From Mesorhizobium sp. M1D.F.Ca.ET.043.01.1.1 (GTDB taxonomy: Bacteria; Pseudomonadota; Alphaproteobacteria; Rhizobiales; Rhizobiaceae): a stretch of 64,000 nucleotides of DNA. The position numbers were made by a program, and so were the translations under genes. Location: NCBI RefSeq assembly GCF_003952385.1, contig NZ_CP034444.1, positions 6,275,001-6,339,000 of the forward strand, in the 5' to 3' direction. The notes under the pieces were generated by a model. That model saw nothing but the letters and a program-made list of their open reading frames with translations, did no database searches and was not told the origin of the DNA. Positions 55,087-63,955 of the stretch are shown in pieces; position 1 is the stretch's first letter; each line of letters begins with the position of its first letter.

Positions 55087-55116
55087 CATGATCCCGAAAA
55101 TCGGGACAGGATCATG
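55087..55116. repeat. Interspersed palindrome (CATGATCC family)
   Basis: CATGATCC (55087-55094) and GGATCATG (55109-55116), with the inner CCCGAAAATCGGG. Related to the copies at 44698-44861. Confidence 0.75.
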
Positions 55117-55374
55117 GGCCAATCAAAGTGATCCCGCGTCCTTTGCGCGCCCCTCCAGGGACGCGCGGCGCTACAGGAGAATACCGCAAAAAAACCTGTG
55201 GAACCAGTGTACAGCGCCGGCTGGCCACCGCACCTGGTCCAATGAAGAGACGACAAATCGGGCACGAAGGAGTATGTTGGCTGCCGGTGCAGGTCGCGGT
55301 TTGCGTGGCCATTCACGCAGAGCGGTAGCACCGTGAATCCGCGACCTTGCCGGACCTTGTCTGGAGGAATGGTC

Positions 55375-56193
55375 ATGGCAAATTTTCACGTGATTGCAGG
55401 GGCCAGCGAAACGCTGGAGCATACGAGAGTGAGAAAGATCGGTATTTCCGATCTTTTCGATGCGCTGAGGCGCGGTATCGACGACTTCATGGTCAAACCC
55501 TCTCACATCGTGTTTCTTTGCATGATCTATCCGCTCGTCGGCGTGGTGCTCGCGACCTGGACATCGGGGGCGAACGCGCTGCCGCTGCTATTTCCACTGG
55601 TATCCGGCTTTGCGCTGATCGGCCCGTTCGCGGCGATCGGCCTCTACGAAATCAGCCGCAGACGGGAAGCCGGTCTCGATACATCCTGGCGCCACGCGTT
55701 CGAGGTCAGGAATTCCCCAGCGTTGCCGGCAATCGCCGCGGTCGGGATCATGCTATTTGCCATCTTCATCACGTGGCTTTTGACCGCCAAGATTTTCTAC
55801 GAGCAGCTGTTCGGCCCCGAGCCACCGGCGTCGCTGTCCAGCTTCATCACCGAGATATTCGCAACCGGGCGCGGCTGGAGCCTGATCGTGCTGGGTCACG
55901 TCATTGGGTTCGTATTCGCCGTGGTCGTGTTGTGCACCACGGTGGTGGCTTTCCCGCTGCTGCTTGATCGCGATGTCGGCGCCTACGAAGCCATTCACAC
56001 GTCTGTGCGCGTTGTGCTGGCGAACCCAATCGTCATGGCCGTCTGGGGACTTATCGTCGCCGTCGGGCTGATCATCGGATCGCTGCCGGTGTTTGCGGGG
56101 CTGGCGGTCGTGCTGCCAGTCCTCGGCCATGCCACCTGGCACGTGTATCGCAAGGTGGTGGAAGCGCCGGCCGTGCCAAGACCGGCGACCTGA
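55375..56193 (+). CDS. DUF2189 membrane protein
   Basis: A 272-residue integral membrane protein with six or so hydrophobic segments. The N-terminal block RVRKIGISDLFDALRRGIDD FMVKPSHIVFL and LVSGFALIGPFAAIGLYEIS match DUF2189 proteins. Of unknown function; often near cytochrome c oxidase genes in rhizobia to my recollection. The start is the ATG at 55375, after GGAGGA. It is convergent with the YbaK gene. Confidence 0.83.
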   Translation: MANFHVIAGASETLEHTRVRKIGISDLFDALRRGIDDFMVKPSHIVFLCMIYPLVGVVLATWTSGANALPLLFPLVSGFALIGPFAAIGLYEISRRREAGLDTSWRHAFEVRNSPALPAIAAVGIMLFAIFITWLLTAKIFYEQLFGPEPPASLSSFITEIFATGRGWSLIVLGHVIGFVFAVVVLCTTVVAFPLLLDRDVGAYEAIHTSVRVVLANPIVMAVWGLIVAVGLIIGSLPVFAGLAVVLPVLGHATWHVYRKVVEAPAVPRPAT

Positions 56194-56267
56194 GCGAACC
56201 CCGTCACGGGTAGCGGTCCGGAGTACCGGCCGAGGTCAAGAGCACCGGCGAAGGTGTCGGTACTCTC

Positions 56268-56741
56268 CTATAAGGCCGGGTGGCTGAACCGTGCCTGACG
56301 CGCGCCAGTGGTCAGATTGCGGAAATCCTTGCCGCTGACATGAACAAGCGTCTTGTGGTCGCCGCCCTCAAAATAGATATCGGCGGCATCGCGCAGACTT
56401 TCGTCCAGAATGACCGGCACATCATAGGCCGCGCCGATCGGCGGTATGGCGCCGACGTCGCAATCGTCGAAGAGCGATACCACCTCGTCCTCGGAAGCGA
56501 GCCCGAGGCGCGTGTCCATGACGTCCTGCAGCTTGCCGAGTTCGATCCTGTGGGTGCTTGGGACCACGGCCAGCGCATAGCCGAGCTCGTGGTGAACGAC
56601 CACGGACTTCGCCATCATGCTGCCGGGCACGTGCGCGGCAATGGCGGCCTGCCTGCTGGTGGCAGTTCGATGATGCCCGACGGTATCGTAGGAGATGCCT
56701 TTGCCGTCGATAAAGTCTCTCAGTCTGTTTGCGATCGTCAT
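56268..56741 (-). CDS. YbaK/EbsC-family aminoacyl-tRNA deacylase-like protein
   Basis: A 157-residue single-domain protein of the YbaK/ProX fold, which hydrolyses mischarged aminoacyl-tRNA in trans. The family Lys is present in PGSMMAKSVVVHHELGYALA, and GAIPPIGAAYDVPVILDESL is the second signature. Substrate (Cys-tRNA-Pro, Ala-tRNA-Pro or other) is open. It is a stand-alone gene downstream of the oxidase operon on the same strand. Confidence 0.85.
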   Translation of the reverse strand: MTIANRLRDFIDGKGISYDTVGHHRTATSRQAAIAAHVPGSMMAKSVVVHHELGYALAVVPSTHRIELGKLQDVMDTRLGLASEDEVVSLFDDCDVGAIPPIGAAYDVPVILDESLRDAADIYFEGGDHKTLVHVSGKDFRNLTTGARQARFSHPAL

Positions 56742-56886
56742 TTTGGCCTCCCTTGCTTGAGTTCACGAGCGCATGCTTGTCGCGCCCGCGTTGCCATGCC
56801 GGGAAAAATGGCCCGGCCGCCTGTTGTTTCAAGGCATCGGCATCCGCGGCTGCCGGCCGATCTGCCGCGGTGCATTCGAAATGCGG

Positions 56887-57279
56887 TCAGGGGCCGGGCC
56901 CGAAAAAAGCGATGCGGGTCAAAAGCGTATAGTCGGCCTCGAAAACCATCATGGTCACGAAAACCAGCACCAGTATCGGCGGCAGGATGATCGCATACAT
57001 CATCGCCAGCCGCTCCCAGGCCATATGCATGAAGACGGCGACGATCAGTCCCGCCTTGAGCATCATGAAGATCAGGATCAGCGACCATCTGAGATAGCCG
57101 TGGAGACCGAAATAATCGACCAGATAGGAGCAGGTGCTGAGAATGAACAGCCATGCCCAGACCACCAGATAGAGCTTGATCGGGTGCTCCTGATGCGTGT
57201 CCGCCTTGGCGGCGGCCATCGCATCGTGAGTGGAGTGCAGCGCGTGTTGCCCGAGACCGTTTGCGGTTGCTTCAGCCAT
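56887..57279 (-). CDS. Cytochrome c oxidase subunit IV-family protein
   Basis: A 130-residue protein with three hydrophobic segments, as in prokaryotic COX4 (PF03626-like). KLYLVVWAWLFILSTCSYLV and LRWSLILIFMMLKAGLIVAV are the first two; HMAWERLAMMYAIILPPILV follows. It is the last gene of the oxidase operon, 23 bp after the subunit III gene. It stabilizes the complex. Confidence 0.85.
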   Translation of the reverse strand: MAEATANGLGQHALHSTHDAMAAAKADTHQEHPIKLYLVVWAWLFILSTCSYLVDYFGLHGYLRWSLILIFMMLKAGLIVAVFMHMAWERLAMMYAIILPPILVLVFVTMMVFEADYTLLTRIAFFGPGP

Positions 57280-57302
57280 GTCTTCCTCTCAAAGCCCGCC
57301 TC

Positions 57303-58022
57303 TCACCAAAGATAGAAGAACGCGAAGATAAACACCCAGACCAGGTCGACGAAGTGCCAGTAAAGACCCATGATCTCGACATTCTCGTAACGGCCCCGGC
57401 GGCTGGTGAAAAACCCGGGGCGCCCGACGTCGAAATCGCCGCGCCAGACTTTTCGCGCCACGATGATCAGGAAGATCACGCCGATGGTCACGTGGGTGCC
57501 GTGGAAGCCGGTAATCATGAAAAAGCACGATCCGAATTGCGCGGCTCCCCAGGGGTTGCCCCAGGGCCGTACCCCTTCGGTGATCAGCTTGGTCCATTCG
57601 AAGGCCTGCATGCCGACGAAGGTCGCGCCGAGTGCGGCGGTCAATAGCATCAGAATCGCGGTTTTGCGGCGATCGCGGCGGTAGCCGAAATTGACCGCCA
57701 TGGCCATGGTGCCGCTGCTCGATATCAGCACGAAAGTCATGATGGCGATCAGGATGAGCGGGATCTCCGAGCCGCCGATGCGCAAGGCGAAGACCTCGCT
57801 CGGGTTTGGCCATGGCACGCGCGTCGACATGCGCGCCGTCATGTAGGAAAGCAGGAAGCAGCCGAAGATGAAGGTGTCGCTGAGCAGGAAGATCCACATC
57901 ATGGCCTTGCCCCAGGACACGTTCTTGAACGCGCGCTGATCCGAGGCCCAGTCGGCGGCGATCCCGCGCCAGCCCGGGGGGCGATCCAACTGGCTGGTGT
58001 GCATCAGTGTCGTCTCGGCCAT
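57303..58022 (-). CDS. ctaE: Cytochrome c oxidase subunit III
   Basis: A 239-residue subunit III. After a hydrophilic start, the signature KAMMWIFLLSDTFIFGCFLL opens the seven-helix region, and FFMITGFHGTHVTIGVIFLI holds the conserved Glu/His region. It ends ENVEIMGLYWHFVDLVWVFI, a strong subunit III signature. It is about 10 bp after the other subunit III-like gene. The order of this operon matches the alternative oxidase coxMNOP of Bradyrhizobium, in which the last two genes are subunit III-like. Confidence 0.92.
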   Translation of the reverse strand: MAETTLMHTSQLDRPPGWRGIAADWASDQRAFKNVSWGKAMMWIFLLSDTFIFGCFLLSYMTARMSTRVPWPNPSEVFALRIGGSEIPLILIAIMTFVLISSSGTMAMAVNFGYRRDRRKTAILMLLTAALGATFVGMQAFEWTKLITEGVRPWGNPWGAAQFGSCFFMITGFHGTHVTIGVIFLIIVARKVWRGDFDVGRPGFFTSRRGRYENVEIMGLYWHFVDLVWVFIFAFFYLW

Positions 58023-58032
58023 CGCCAGTCTC

Positions 58033-58737
58033 CTAGGTCAGCAGCAGTTGGCAAATGCTCACGAACGTCGCCGCCCAGCCGGCCAGAACGGCGAAGATGC
58101 AGAGCCAGACGAAAAGCAGGAAATGCCAATACATGGCGCAGAGCTCGACGCTGAGGCTGAGCCGCTCCGGACGCGCTCCGTTCCAGGCGGCCGCGCTCGT
58201 CCTGCCGAGGCCGACCAGGCCGCCCAGTATGTGCAGGCCATGCATTGCGGTGATCAGATAGAAGAAGCTGTTGGCCGGATTGGAGGCCAAGAGGTAGCCG
58301 TCTTCCGTCAGTTGCCGCCAGGCCATCAACTGGCCGGCAAGGAAGGCGAGGGCGGTCAGTCCGGCCGTTGCAAGACCGAGCCTGACCATGTCCGGCTGGC
58401 CTCTGCGCGCGGCGACCACGGCACATTGCAGCGCGACGCTGCTCAGCATCAGCACGCCGGTGTTCAGCCAGAGCAGGCGCGGCAACGGCAGGGGCTGCCA
58501 GTCCGGCAGGCCCATGCGCATGAAGTAGGCGCTGGTGAAGAGCGAGAACAGGCAGCCGACGACAGCGAGGAAGACGCCGAGGCCGATCTTGGCGGTGGGG
58601 AGGGCCGACCGATCGAGACCGACGAAATCCCCCGCCAGGCCTTGCTCGAGCCACGGCTTCGCGGTCAGCCGCTGGTGCGAAAGCCACCACCCGGCAAAGC
58701 CTGCGATCACAGCCAAGAAGACCAAGATGACGCTCAT
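58033..58737 (-). CDS. Second cytochrome c oxidase subunit III-like protein
   Basis: A 234-residue, multi-helix protein. ITAMHGLHILGGLVGLGRTS and the end region SVELCAMYWHFLLFVWLCIF match subunit III, but with lower identity to the neighbour than expected for a simple copy. Its start overlaps the subunit I stop by 4 bp (ATGA). It may correspond to CoxO of the alternative oxidase. Two subunit III-like genes in one operon are a feature of that oxidase type. Confidence 0.88.
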   Translation of the reverse strand: MSVILVFLAVIAGFAGWWLSHQRLTAKPWLEQGLAGDFVGLDRSALPTAKIGLGVFLAVVGCLFSLFTSAYFMRMGLPDWQPLPLPRLLWLNTGVLMLSSVALQCAVVAARRGQPDMVRLGLATAGLTALAFLAGQLMAWRQLTEDGYLLASNPANSFFYLITAMHGLHILGGLVGLGRTSAAAWNGARPERLSLSVELCAMYWHFLLFVWLCIFAVLAGWAATFVSICQLLLT

Positions 58738-60509
58738 GCTGGCTCCCTGGAAGGGCCGAGGCCGAAGGAGCCGGGCACGTTCTGCGGGATGAAGTCCTCC
58801 TTGGCGCCCGGCACGCTGTAGTCATAGGCCCAGCGATAGACGATCGGCAGCTCCTTGCCGAAATTGCCGTGCGCCGGCGGCGTATGGGGCGTCTGCCATT
58901 CGAGCGTCGTTGCCCGCCACGGATTGCCGCCGGCCTCGCGGCCGTGGCGGATACTCCAGATCAGGTTGAACAGAAACACCATCTGGGCGAAGCCGACGAT
59001 GAAGGCCACGATGGAGATGAACGAGTTCAGGTGGTGGGCCGACTCCGTCATGATGGTCATGTCGGTCAGTTCGGCGTAGCGCCGCGGGATGCCCATCAGG
59101 CCGAGATAGTGCATGGGGAAGAAGATCAGATAGGCGCCGAGGAAGGTCACCCAGAAATGGAAGCGGCCGAGCGTCTCGTCGAGCATCCGTCCGGTGACCT
59201 TCGGATACCAGTGATAGATCGCGCCGAAGATGACCAGGATCGGTGCGACGCCCATGACCATGTGGAAATGGGCGACGACGAACATCGTGTCGGAAAGCGG
59301 CACGTCGACGACGACGTTGCCCAGGAACAGGCCCGTCAGGCCGCCATTGACGAAGGTGACGATGAAGGCGAGCGCGAATAGCATGGGGATGGTGAGGTGG
59401 ATGTCGCCGCGCCAGAGCGTCAGCACCCAGTTATAGACCTTGATCGCGGTCGGCACCGCGATGATCAAGGTGGTGGTGGCGAAGAAGAAGCCGAAATAGG
59501 GGTGCATGCCGCTGACATACATGTGGTGCGCCCAGACCACGAAGCTCAGCGCGCCGATGGCGACGATGGCCCAGACCATCATGCGGTAGCCGAAGATGTT
59601 CTTGCGCGCATGAGTGCTGATAAGGTCGGAGACGATGCCGAAGGCCGGCAGCGCCACGATGTAGACTTCCGGGTGGCCGAAGAACCAGAACAAATGCTGG
59701 AACAGGATCGGGCTGCCGCCATTGTGCTGCAACTGCTCGCCCATCTCGACGATCGCCGGCATGAAGAAGGAAGTGCCGAGCGCACGGTCGAGCAGCATCA
59801 TCACGCAAGCGACGAACAGCGCCGGGAAGGCGAGCAGGGCCATGACGGTGGCGGTGAAGATGCCCCAGACGGTGAGCGGCAGGCGCATCAAGGTCATGCC
59901 GCGGGTGCGGCCCTGCAGCACCGTCACCACATAGTTCAGGCCGCCCATGGTGAAGCCGATGATGAACAGGATGAGCGAGGAGAGCATTAGGATGATGCCC
60001 CAGTCCTGGCCGCCCGGCGTGCCGGTCATGATCGCCTGCGGCGGATAAAGCGTCCAGCCGGCGCCGGTCGGTCCGCCCGGGGCAAAGAAGCTCGACACCA
60101 GCACCAGCACCGCGAGCAGATAGACCCAGTAGCTCAGCATGTTGACATAGGGAAAAACCATGTCGCGGGCACCGACCATCAGCGGGATGAGGTAGTTGCC
60201 GAAGCCGCCGAGGAAGAGCGCGGTGAGCAGGTAGATCACCATGATCATGCCGTGCATGGTGATGAACTGGTAATAGGCTTCCGGGGTGATGAAATCGAAG
60301 GTGCCGGGGAAGCCGAGCTGCAGGCGCATCAGCCAGGACAGCACCAGCGCCACAAGGCCGATCGCCGTTGCCGTCGCCGAATACTGGATGGCAATGACCT
60401 TGGCGTCCTGCGAGAAGACGTATTTCGTCCACCAGCTGTGCGGATGGTAGAGTTCCACCTCCCCGACTTCGGCGGGGGGGACGGCATCTGCCGGTGTGAC
60501 GTCGACCAT
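58734..60509 (-). CDS. ctaD: Cytochrome c oxidase subunit I
   Basis: A 591-residue haem-copper oxidase catalytic subunit with 12 or more helices. The haem a His is in FITMHGMIMVIYLLTALFLG. CuB and the Tyr-linked His are in WFFGHPEVYIVALPAFGIVS, with the two further CuB His in VVWAHHMYVSG. The GHPEVY motif marks the A-type (aa3) family. It pumps protons and reduces oxygen. It resembles CoxN of the Bradyrhizobium alternative oxidase by operon order. Confidence 0.96.
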   Translation of the reverse strand: MVDVTPADAVPPAEVGEVELYHPHSWWTKYVFSQDAKVIAIQYSATATAIGLVALVLSWLMRLQLGFPGTFDFITPEAYYQFITMHGMIMVIYLLTALFLGGFGNYLIPLMVGARDMVFPYVNMLSYWVYLLAVLVLVSSFFAPGGPTGAGWTLYPPQAIMTGTPGGQDWGIILMLSSLILFIIGFTMGGLNYVVTVLQGRTRGMTLMRLPLTVWGIFTATVMALLAFPALFVACVMMLLDRALGTSFFMPAIVEMGEQLQHNGGSPILFQHLFWFFGHPEVYIVALPAFGIVSDLISTHARKNIFGYRMMVWAIVAIGALSFVVWAHHMYVSGMHPYFGFFFATTTLIIAVPTAIKVYNWVLTLWRGDIHLTIPMLFALAFIVTFVNGGLTGLFLGNVVVDVPLSDTMFVVAHFHMVMGVAPILVIFGAIYHWYPKVTGRMLDETLGRFHFWVTFLGAYLIFFPMHYLGLMGIPRRYAELTDMTIMTESAHHLNSFISIVAFIVGFAQMVFLFNLIWSIRHGREAGGNPWRATTLEWQTPHTPPAHGNFGKELPIVYRWAYDYSVPGAKEDFIPQNVPGSFGLGPSREPA

Positions 60510-60530
60510 CGGAGCACCTCCGTGCCGTGT

Positions 60531-61415
60531 TCAGCGGGCCTCGAGCGTTTCGAGTTTTGCCGCGACGTCCAAAGCGGACGCCATCGTCTTTCCTGTCGGT
60601 TGGCTCGCCGAGCCCGTTTGCTTGGGCGCCGACAATTGCGCAAAGGTCTGCTGCTGGCCGACCCAGGCCGAATAGTCCTGCTCGGTGTCGACCACGACCA
60701 CACCATGCATCAGCGGGTGTCCCTGGCCGCACAGCTCGGCGCACAGGACCTGGAAGGTGCCGGTCCTGGTAGGGGTGAACCAGAAATAGGTGACTGAACC
60801 CGGGATCATGTCCATCTTGGCGCGGAATTCCGGGATGTAGAAATCGTGCAGCACGTCGATCGAGCGCAACAGCACCTTGACCGGCTTGCCGACCGGCAGG
60901 TGCAGGTCCGCCGCCTCGACCACGATATCGTCCTGGCCGTTGGGGTCGCCGGGTGCGATGCCGAGCGGATTTTCAGCCGATACGTCGCGGGTGTCGGACG
61001 TGCCGAGCTTGCCGTCCTTGCCGGGCAGGCGGAAGCTCCATTGCCATTGCTGGGCAACAACCTCGATATCGGCCGCCCCAGTGGGAACGTTGACAAAGCG
61101 GCTCCAGACGAACAGGCCAGGGACCAGCAAGGCGGTGACGCCAACCGCGGTGCCGACCGTCAGCCACGATTCGAGCCGCTTGTTCTCGGGCTCGTAGGCG
61201 GCGTGGTTGCCCTCGCGATGGCGGAAGCGGAACACGCAATAGGCCATGAAAAGCACAACGGCGGAGAAGACGACGCCGGTGATCCAGAAGCTGATGATGA
61301 TGGTGTTGTCGATATAGTCCCAGTTCGACGCAATCGGCGTCCACCACCATGGGCTCAGGAAGTGGAACAACACCGAGCCCACGACGATCAACACGAGTAC
61401 AAGCGCAATGGCCAT
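60531..61415 (-). CDS. ctaC: Cytochrome c oxidase subunit II
   Basis: A 294-residue subunit with two N-terminal membrane helices (AIALVLVLIVVGSVLFHFLS; WITGVVFSAVVLFMAYCVFR) and a periplasmic cupredoxin domain. The CuA motif is VLCAELCGQGHPLMHGVVVV, with His in SIDVLHDFYIPEFRAKMDM upstream. It accepts electrons from cytochrome c. The ATG at 61415 (GGGAGGACGGGAC ahead) begins the first helix. It starts the operon: II, I, III-like, III, IV. Confidence 0.95.
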   Translation of the reverse strand: MAIALVLVLIVVGSVLFHFLSPWWWTPIASNWDYIDNTIIISFWITGVVFSAVVLFMAYCVFRFRHREGNHAAYEPENKRLESWLTVGTAVGVTALLVPGLFVWSRFVNVPTGAADIEVVAQQWQWSFRLPGKDGKLGTSDTRDVSAENPLGIAPGDPNGQDDIVVEAADLHLPVGKPVKVLLRSIDVLHDFYIPEFRAKMDMIPGSVTYFWFTPTRTGTFQVLCAELCGQGHPLMHGVVVVDTEQDYSAWVGQQQTFAQLSAPKQTGSASQPTGKTMASALDVAAKLETLEAR

Positions 61416-61762
61416 GTCCCGTCCTCCCGGCATTCCGAGGGGGCGCGAAGCCGTCCCGGCGGATGCCAGGATCATCTTAGCGTGATTTGTGGTTGAAATT
61501 CCAGAGCCGACTACTTGCCGGTGGAAAAGTAACTTTTCGAACCGCCGGGAGCGGTATACCGCTTTGGATCGGCAGCAGCCCTTCGTGCCGGTGTTGCCAT
61601 TCTCCGCGCAACGATCGAGTCGGCTGCCGCCTTGAGATCGCGACGGCTGCGACGGCGGATCGAGCCGTTTCTTATCGCCCGTCGATATTTGCGGTTCGCA
61701 CCGGTAGCGCAGCCGCGTTCCGATTGATGGTGTTGTGCATGTGACATCGTCAAGATCGAAAC
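61416..61762. other. Region upstream of the oxidase operon, with one doubtful small ORF
   Basis: A 347-bp gap that should hold the oxidase promoter on the minus strand. The only frame is minus-strand 61511-61744, a basic ~77-residue peptide beginning MSHAQHHQSERG, with no strong ribosome-binding site; it is doubtful. No recognized operator was seen. Confidence 0.4.
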
Positions 61763-61900
61763 ATGAGCAATCACGTCTCTCTTGACCTCAACTTGCTGCG
61801 AACGCTTGTAGCCGCAATCGAGGAACGCAGCACGGTCGGGGAACCTCGCCGCCTCTTCGTATCTCAGCCCACGGTGTCAGGCGCACTGGGCTTGCGGCCG
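61763..61900 (+). pseudogene. LysR-family regulator remnant (N-terminal helix-turn-helix only)
   Basis: The frame begins SLDLNLLRTLVAAIEERSTV and continues to LFVSQPTVSGAL, the LysR DNA-binding signature. After that the sequence leaves the family (GLRPMMRAAKWPG) and no effector domain follows. The full gene should be about 300 residues; about 45 remain. Two unrelated genes on the other strand follow, so a deletion or insertion likely removed the rest. Confidence 0.75.
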
Positions 61901-61947
61901 ATGATGAGAGCGGCGAAATGGCCCGGCTTGATGACGCAGGCGGGTGA

Positions 61948-62274
61948 TCAATTGGTAATTTTAGGCATCCGCGCGGCTGCCGTGGCCATTTGTCGGCGAG
62001 CTTTGACCGCCTCCAGCAGTTCGCGCTCGTTGGTGTGAGCATTGCGAAAAATGGCCACAACCAATACCGCCAAGATTTCGGCGTCCGGGTCCAAGGGATC
62101 GAGCTGTTCATCCGCGCAGACCTGATTGAACACGCGTTCGCAAACAGCCAGATCGAGAGGGCTAAGACAGGTGCGATTGAAACGGCGACGCAGCATTTGA
62201 GCGAACCTTTCCGGGCCCGCCGGCCGTTCTCCGCGGCGGGCCTTTATCACCGAGGCTTGAACGATGTTGTCCAC
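61948..62274 (-). CDS. Hypothetical protein
   Basis: A 108-residue protein of mixed charge with a GTG start. It has LAVCERVFNQVCADEQLDPL and LAVLVVAIFRNAHTNERELL, both predicted helical; no known domain. It lies 15 bp downstream of the next hypothetical gene on the same strand, probably as one unit. The base use looks less GC-biased than the core genes, and the locus follows a broken LysR gene, so it may be acquired. Confidence 0.5.
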   Translation of the reverse strand: MDNIVQASVIKARRGERPAGPERFAQMLRRRFNRTCLSPLDLAVCERVFNQVCADEQLDPLDPDAEILAVLVVAIFRNAHTNERELLEAVKARRQMATAAARMPKITN

Positions 62275-62289
62275 AGCCTTCTAGTAATG

Positions 62290-62592
62290 TTACTCCATGA
62301 TCGGCGCTTGCGTTGTCAATAATTCCAAAATCTGTGCGCATTCGCGAGATCTATATTGCCCGGCTGTCATAAGCTGGTGATAGTCCTGCCGCTTGTTTTC
62401 CGGTATGCTGAAGCCGCGTCGAAAGTCAGCCGCTTCTTTTGGAGTTCGAGTGCAGCCAAGTTTGCTGGCGCTGACTTTCAAACTCGCCAGTGAGCATCCG
62501 ATCTTTGCCGCAATATCTTTCAGTGGTTCGTTATTCACGTATCCATCAAGAATTATCTTGCGGCGCGCTTCTCCTTTGAGCTTTTCGTTCAT
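62290..62592 (-). CDS. Hypothetical protein with a possible helix-turn-helix
   Basis: A 100-residue protein. NEPLKDIAAKIGCSLASLKV looks like a helix-turn-helix (residues 22-41), as in small phage or plasmid DNA-binding proteins. RQDYHQLMTAGQYRSRECAQ follows. GAGGAG lies 8 bp before the ATG, a good ribosome-binding site. It and the next gene may be a short acquired unit. Function is not assigned. Confidence 0.6.
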   Translation of the reverse strand: MNEKLKGEARRKIILDGYVNNEPLKDIAAKIGCSLASLKVSASKLGCTRTPKEAADFRRGFSIPENKRQDYHQLMTAGQYRSRECAQILELLTTQAPIME

Positions 62593-62776
62593 TTCGTGGT
62601 CTCCTCAACGTCGTTTTGACGATGTCGGAATCTATAGGCACCAGCCTGAAGTGTGTCGTTAGCCTCGCATCCAGAAACTTATCTCGGGATGCATTTCTTG
62701 TTGTAACCCAGCGTGATCGACGATGCGGTCGACAGGCTTGCCAGATACCCTGGATACACCACATGATTGCGGGGGC

Positions 62777-63955
62777 ATGGGCATACCGGATTCGGATATG
62801 GCACCACGCGCGATGGACGCTAAGGAGCAAGACGAGGCGCATACCGGGCTGGGGCCGGAGCGTGAGCGTCGTCGTTGGCCGCGCGACGTTCAACCTCACA
62901 ACGAGGTGGCCCCGCCAATCGCGCCGGCGCTGGAACCGTTGTGCTTTTCAACGCACGAACTGGCGCCAAAGGATCAATTCGCTGCTTGGCAAGCGCATGT
63001 AGCGCCGCTTGTCGAGATCAGCTTGCCGGATAACAAGTCGCCGGAGGACGGCTTCCCCGCGGCCCACACGGCTTGGAATCTTGGCGGCATGCTGATCGTC
63101 GAGCAGCAGGTGCCGGCGCACAGCTACATCCGTTCCGCCGCCAAGCTTCGGTCCAGTTCGATCGACCACTGGTATGTCGTGCTGCCGCATAGCGGCCGGT
63201 CATGGACGGAGGTCAATCGCCGCGTCGCGGAGGCACAGCCTGGCAAACTGGAGATCAGGTCGCTCGGCTACCCGTTTCGCGGGAGGGCGACGGAATCCGA
63301 AGGTCTCTTTCTCTATTTGCCGCGCGATTTGTTCGCCGATGCGGCCGCAACCCTCGACGCAAACAACAATTCGATCCTTTCCGGCAATTTTGCCGATCTC
63401 TTGATCGACTACGTCGACAGCATCGCAACAAGACTGCGCAGCCTCACAGCGGACGACCTGCCCCGCATCGTACACGCGACGCGCAGCATGATCATTGCTT
63501 GCCTCGCGCCTCCGGCTGAACATGCCGCTGCGGCCGAACAGCTGGCGAGTGTCGCGCTGATGGAGCGGGCGCGTCGGTACGTTCAAAACAACCTGGACGC
63601 GGCTCGCCTGACGCCGGATTCAATGTGCCGGGCGCTCGGTGTTTCGCGGTCCCGTCTCTACCAACTGTTCGAACCGAGCGGTGGTGTGCTCCATTACATT
63701 CAAAGCCGCCGACTTTTGGCAGCCCATGTTGCGCTCAGCGATCCGACGGACAGCCGGCGTATTGTTCAAATTGCGGAGGCGTTTGGGTTCAGTTCAGCAG
63801 CTAATTTCAGCCGAGCATTCAGCAAAGAGTTCGGTTACAGCCCCCGAGAAGGCCGCCGGACGATGGTGTTGCCGCGCCCCGCCCACTCTGTTTCGCTTGG
63901 CGAGCACGAGAAGGCCTCGTCCTTTGAAGGATGGCTCAAGGCGCTTGGAAGCTGA
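62777..63955 (+). CDS. AraC-family transcriptional regulator
   Basis: About 392 residues from the ATG at 62777; starts at 62723 and 62813 are also possible. The N-terminal part has the AraC-binding-like domain (ELAPKDQFAAWQAHVAPLVE then YPFRGRATESEGLFLYLPRD). The C-terminal double helix-turn-helix includes LTPDSMCRALGVSRSRLYQL and RIVQIAEAFGFSSAANFSRA then FSKEFGYSPREGRR. This domain layout is common for AraC proteins that sense small molecules. The target is unknown. The last 45 bp of the window are non-coding. Confidence 0.88.
   Translation: MGIPDSDMAPRAMDAKEQDEAHTGLGPERERRRWPRDVQPHNEVAPPIAPALEPLCFSTHELAPKDQFAAWQAHVAPLVEISLPDNKSPEDGFPAAHTAWNLGGMLIVEQQVPAHSYIRSAAKLRSSSIDHWYVVLPHSGRSWTEVNRRVAEAQPGKLEIRSLGYPFRGRATESEGLFLYLPRDLFADAAATLDANNNSILSGNFADLLIDYVDSIATRLRSLTADDLPRIVHATRSMIIACLAPPAEHAAAAEQLASVALMERARRYVQNNLDAARLTPDSMCRALGVSRSRLYQLFEPSGGVLHYIQSRRLLAAHVALSDPTDSRRIVQIAEAFGFSSAANFSRAFSKEFGYSPREGRRTMVLPRPAHSVSLGEHEKASSFEGWLKALGS

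Larger units (their letters stand above)
54906..55374. other. Intergenic region with a tiny ORF and a palindromic repeat
   Basis: About 470 bp. It holds the 26-residue membrane peptide gene (54984-55064, minus) and, at 55087-55116, the palindrome CATGATCC..GGATCATG with an inner CCCGAAAATCGGG. The remainder (55120-55360) shows no supported gene. Confidence 0.5.

Noticed and set aside
61511..61744. Basic 77-residue minus-strand ORF upstream of the oxidase operon
   Set aside because: No ribosome-binding site or motif; mentioned only as part of the intergenic entry.
61763..62592. Prophage or integrative element
   Set aside because: No integrase, terminase, structural gene, direct repeat or tRNA end duplication was seen.
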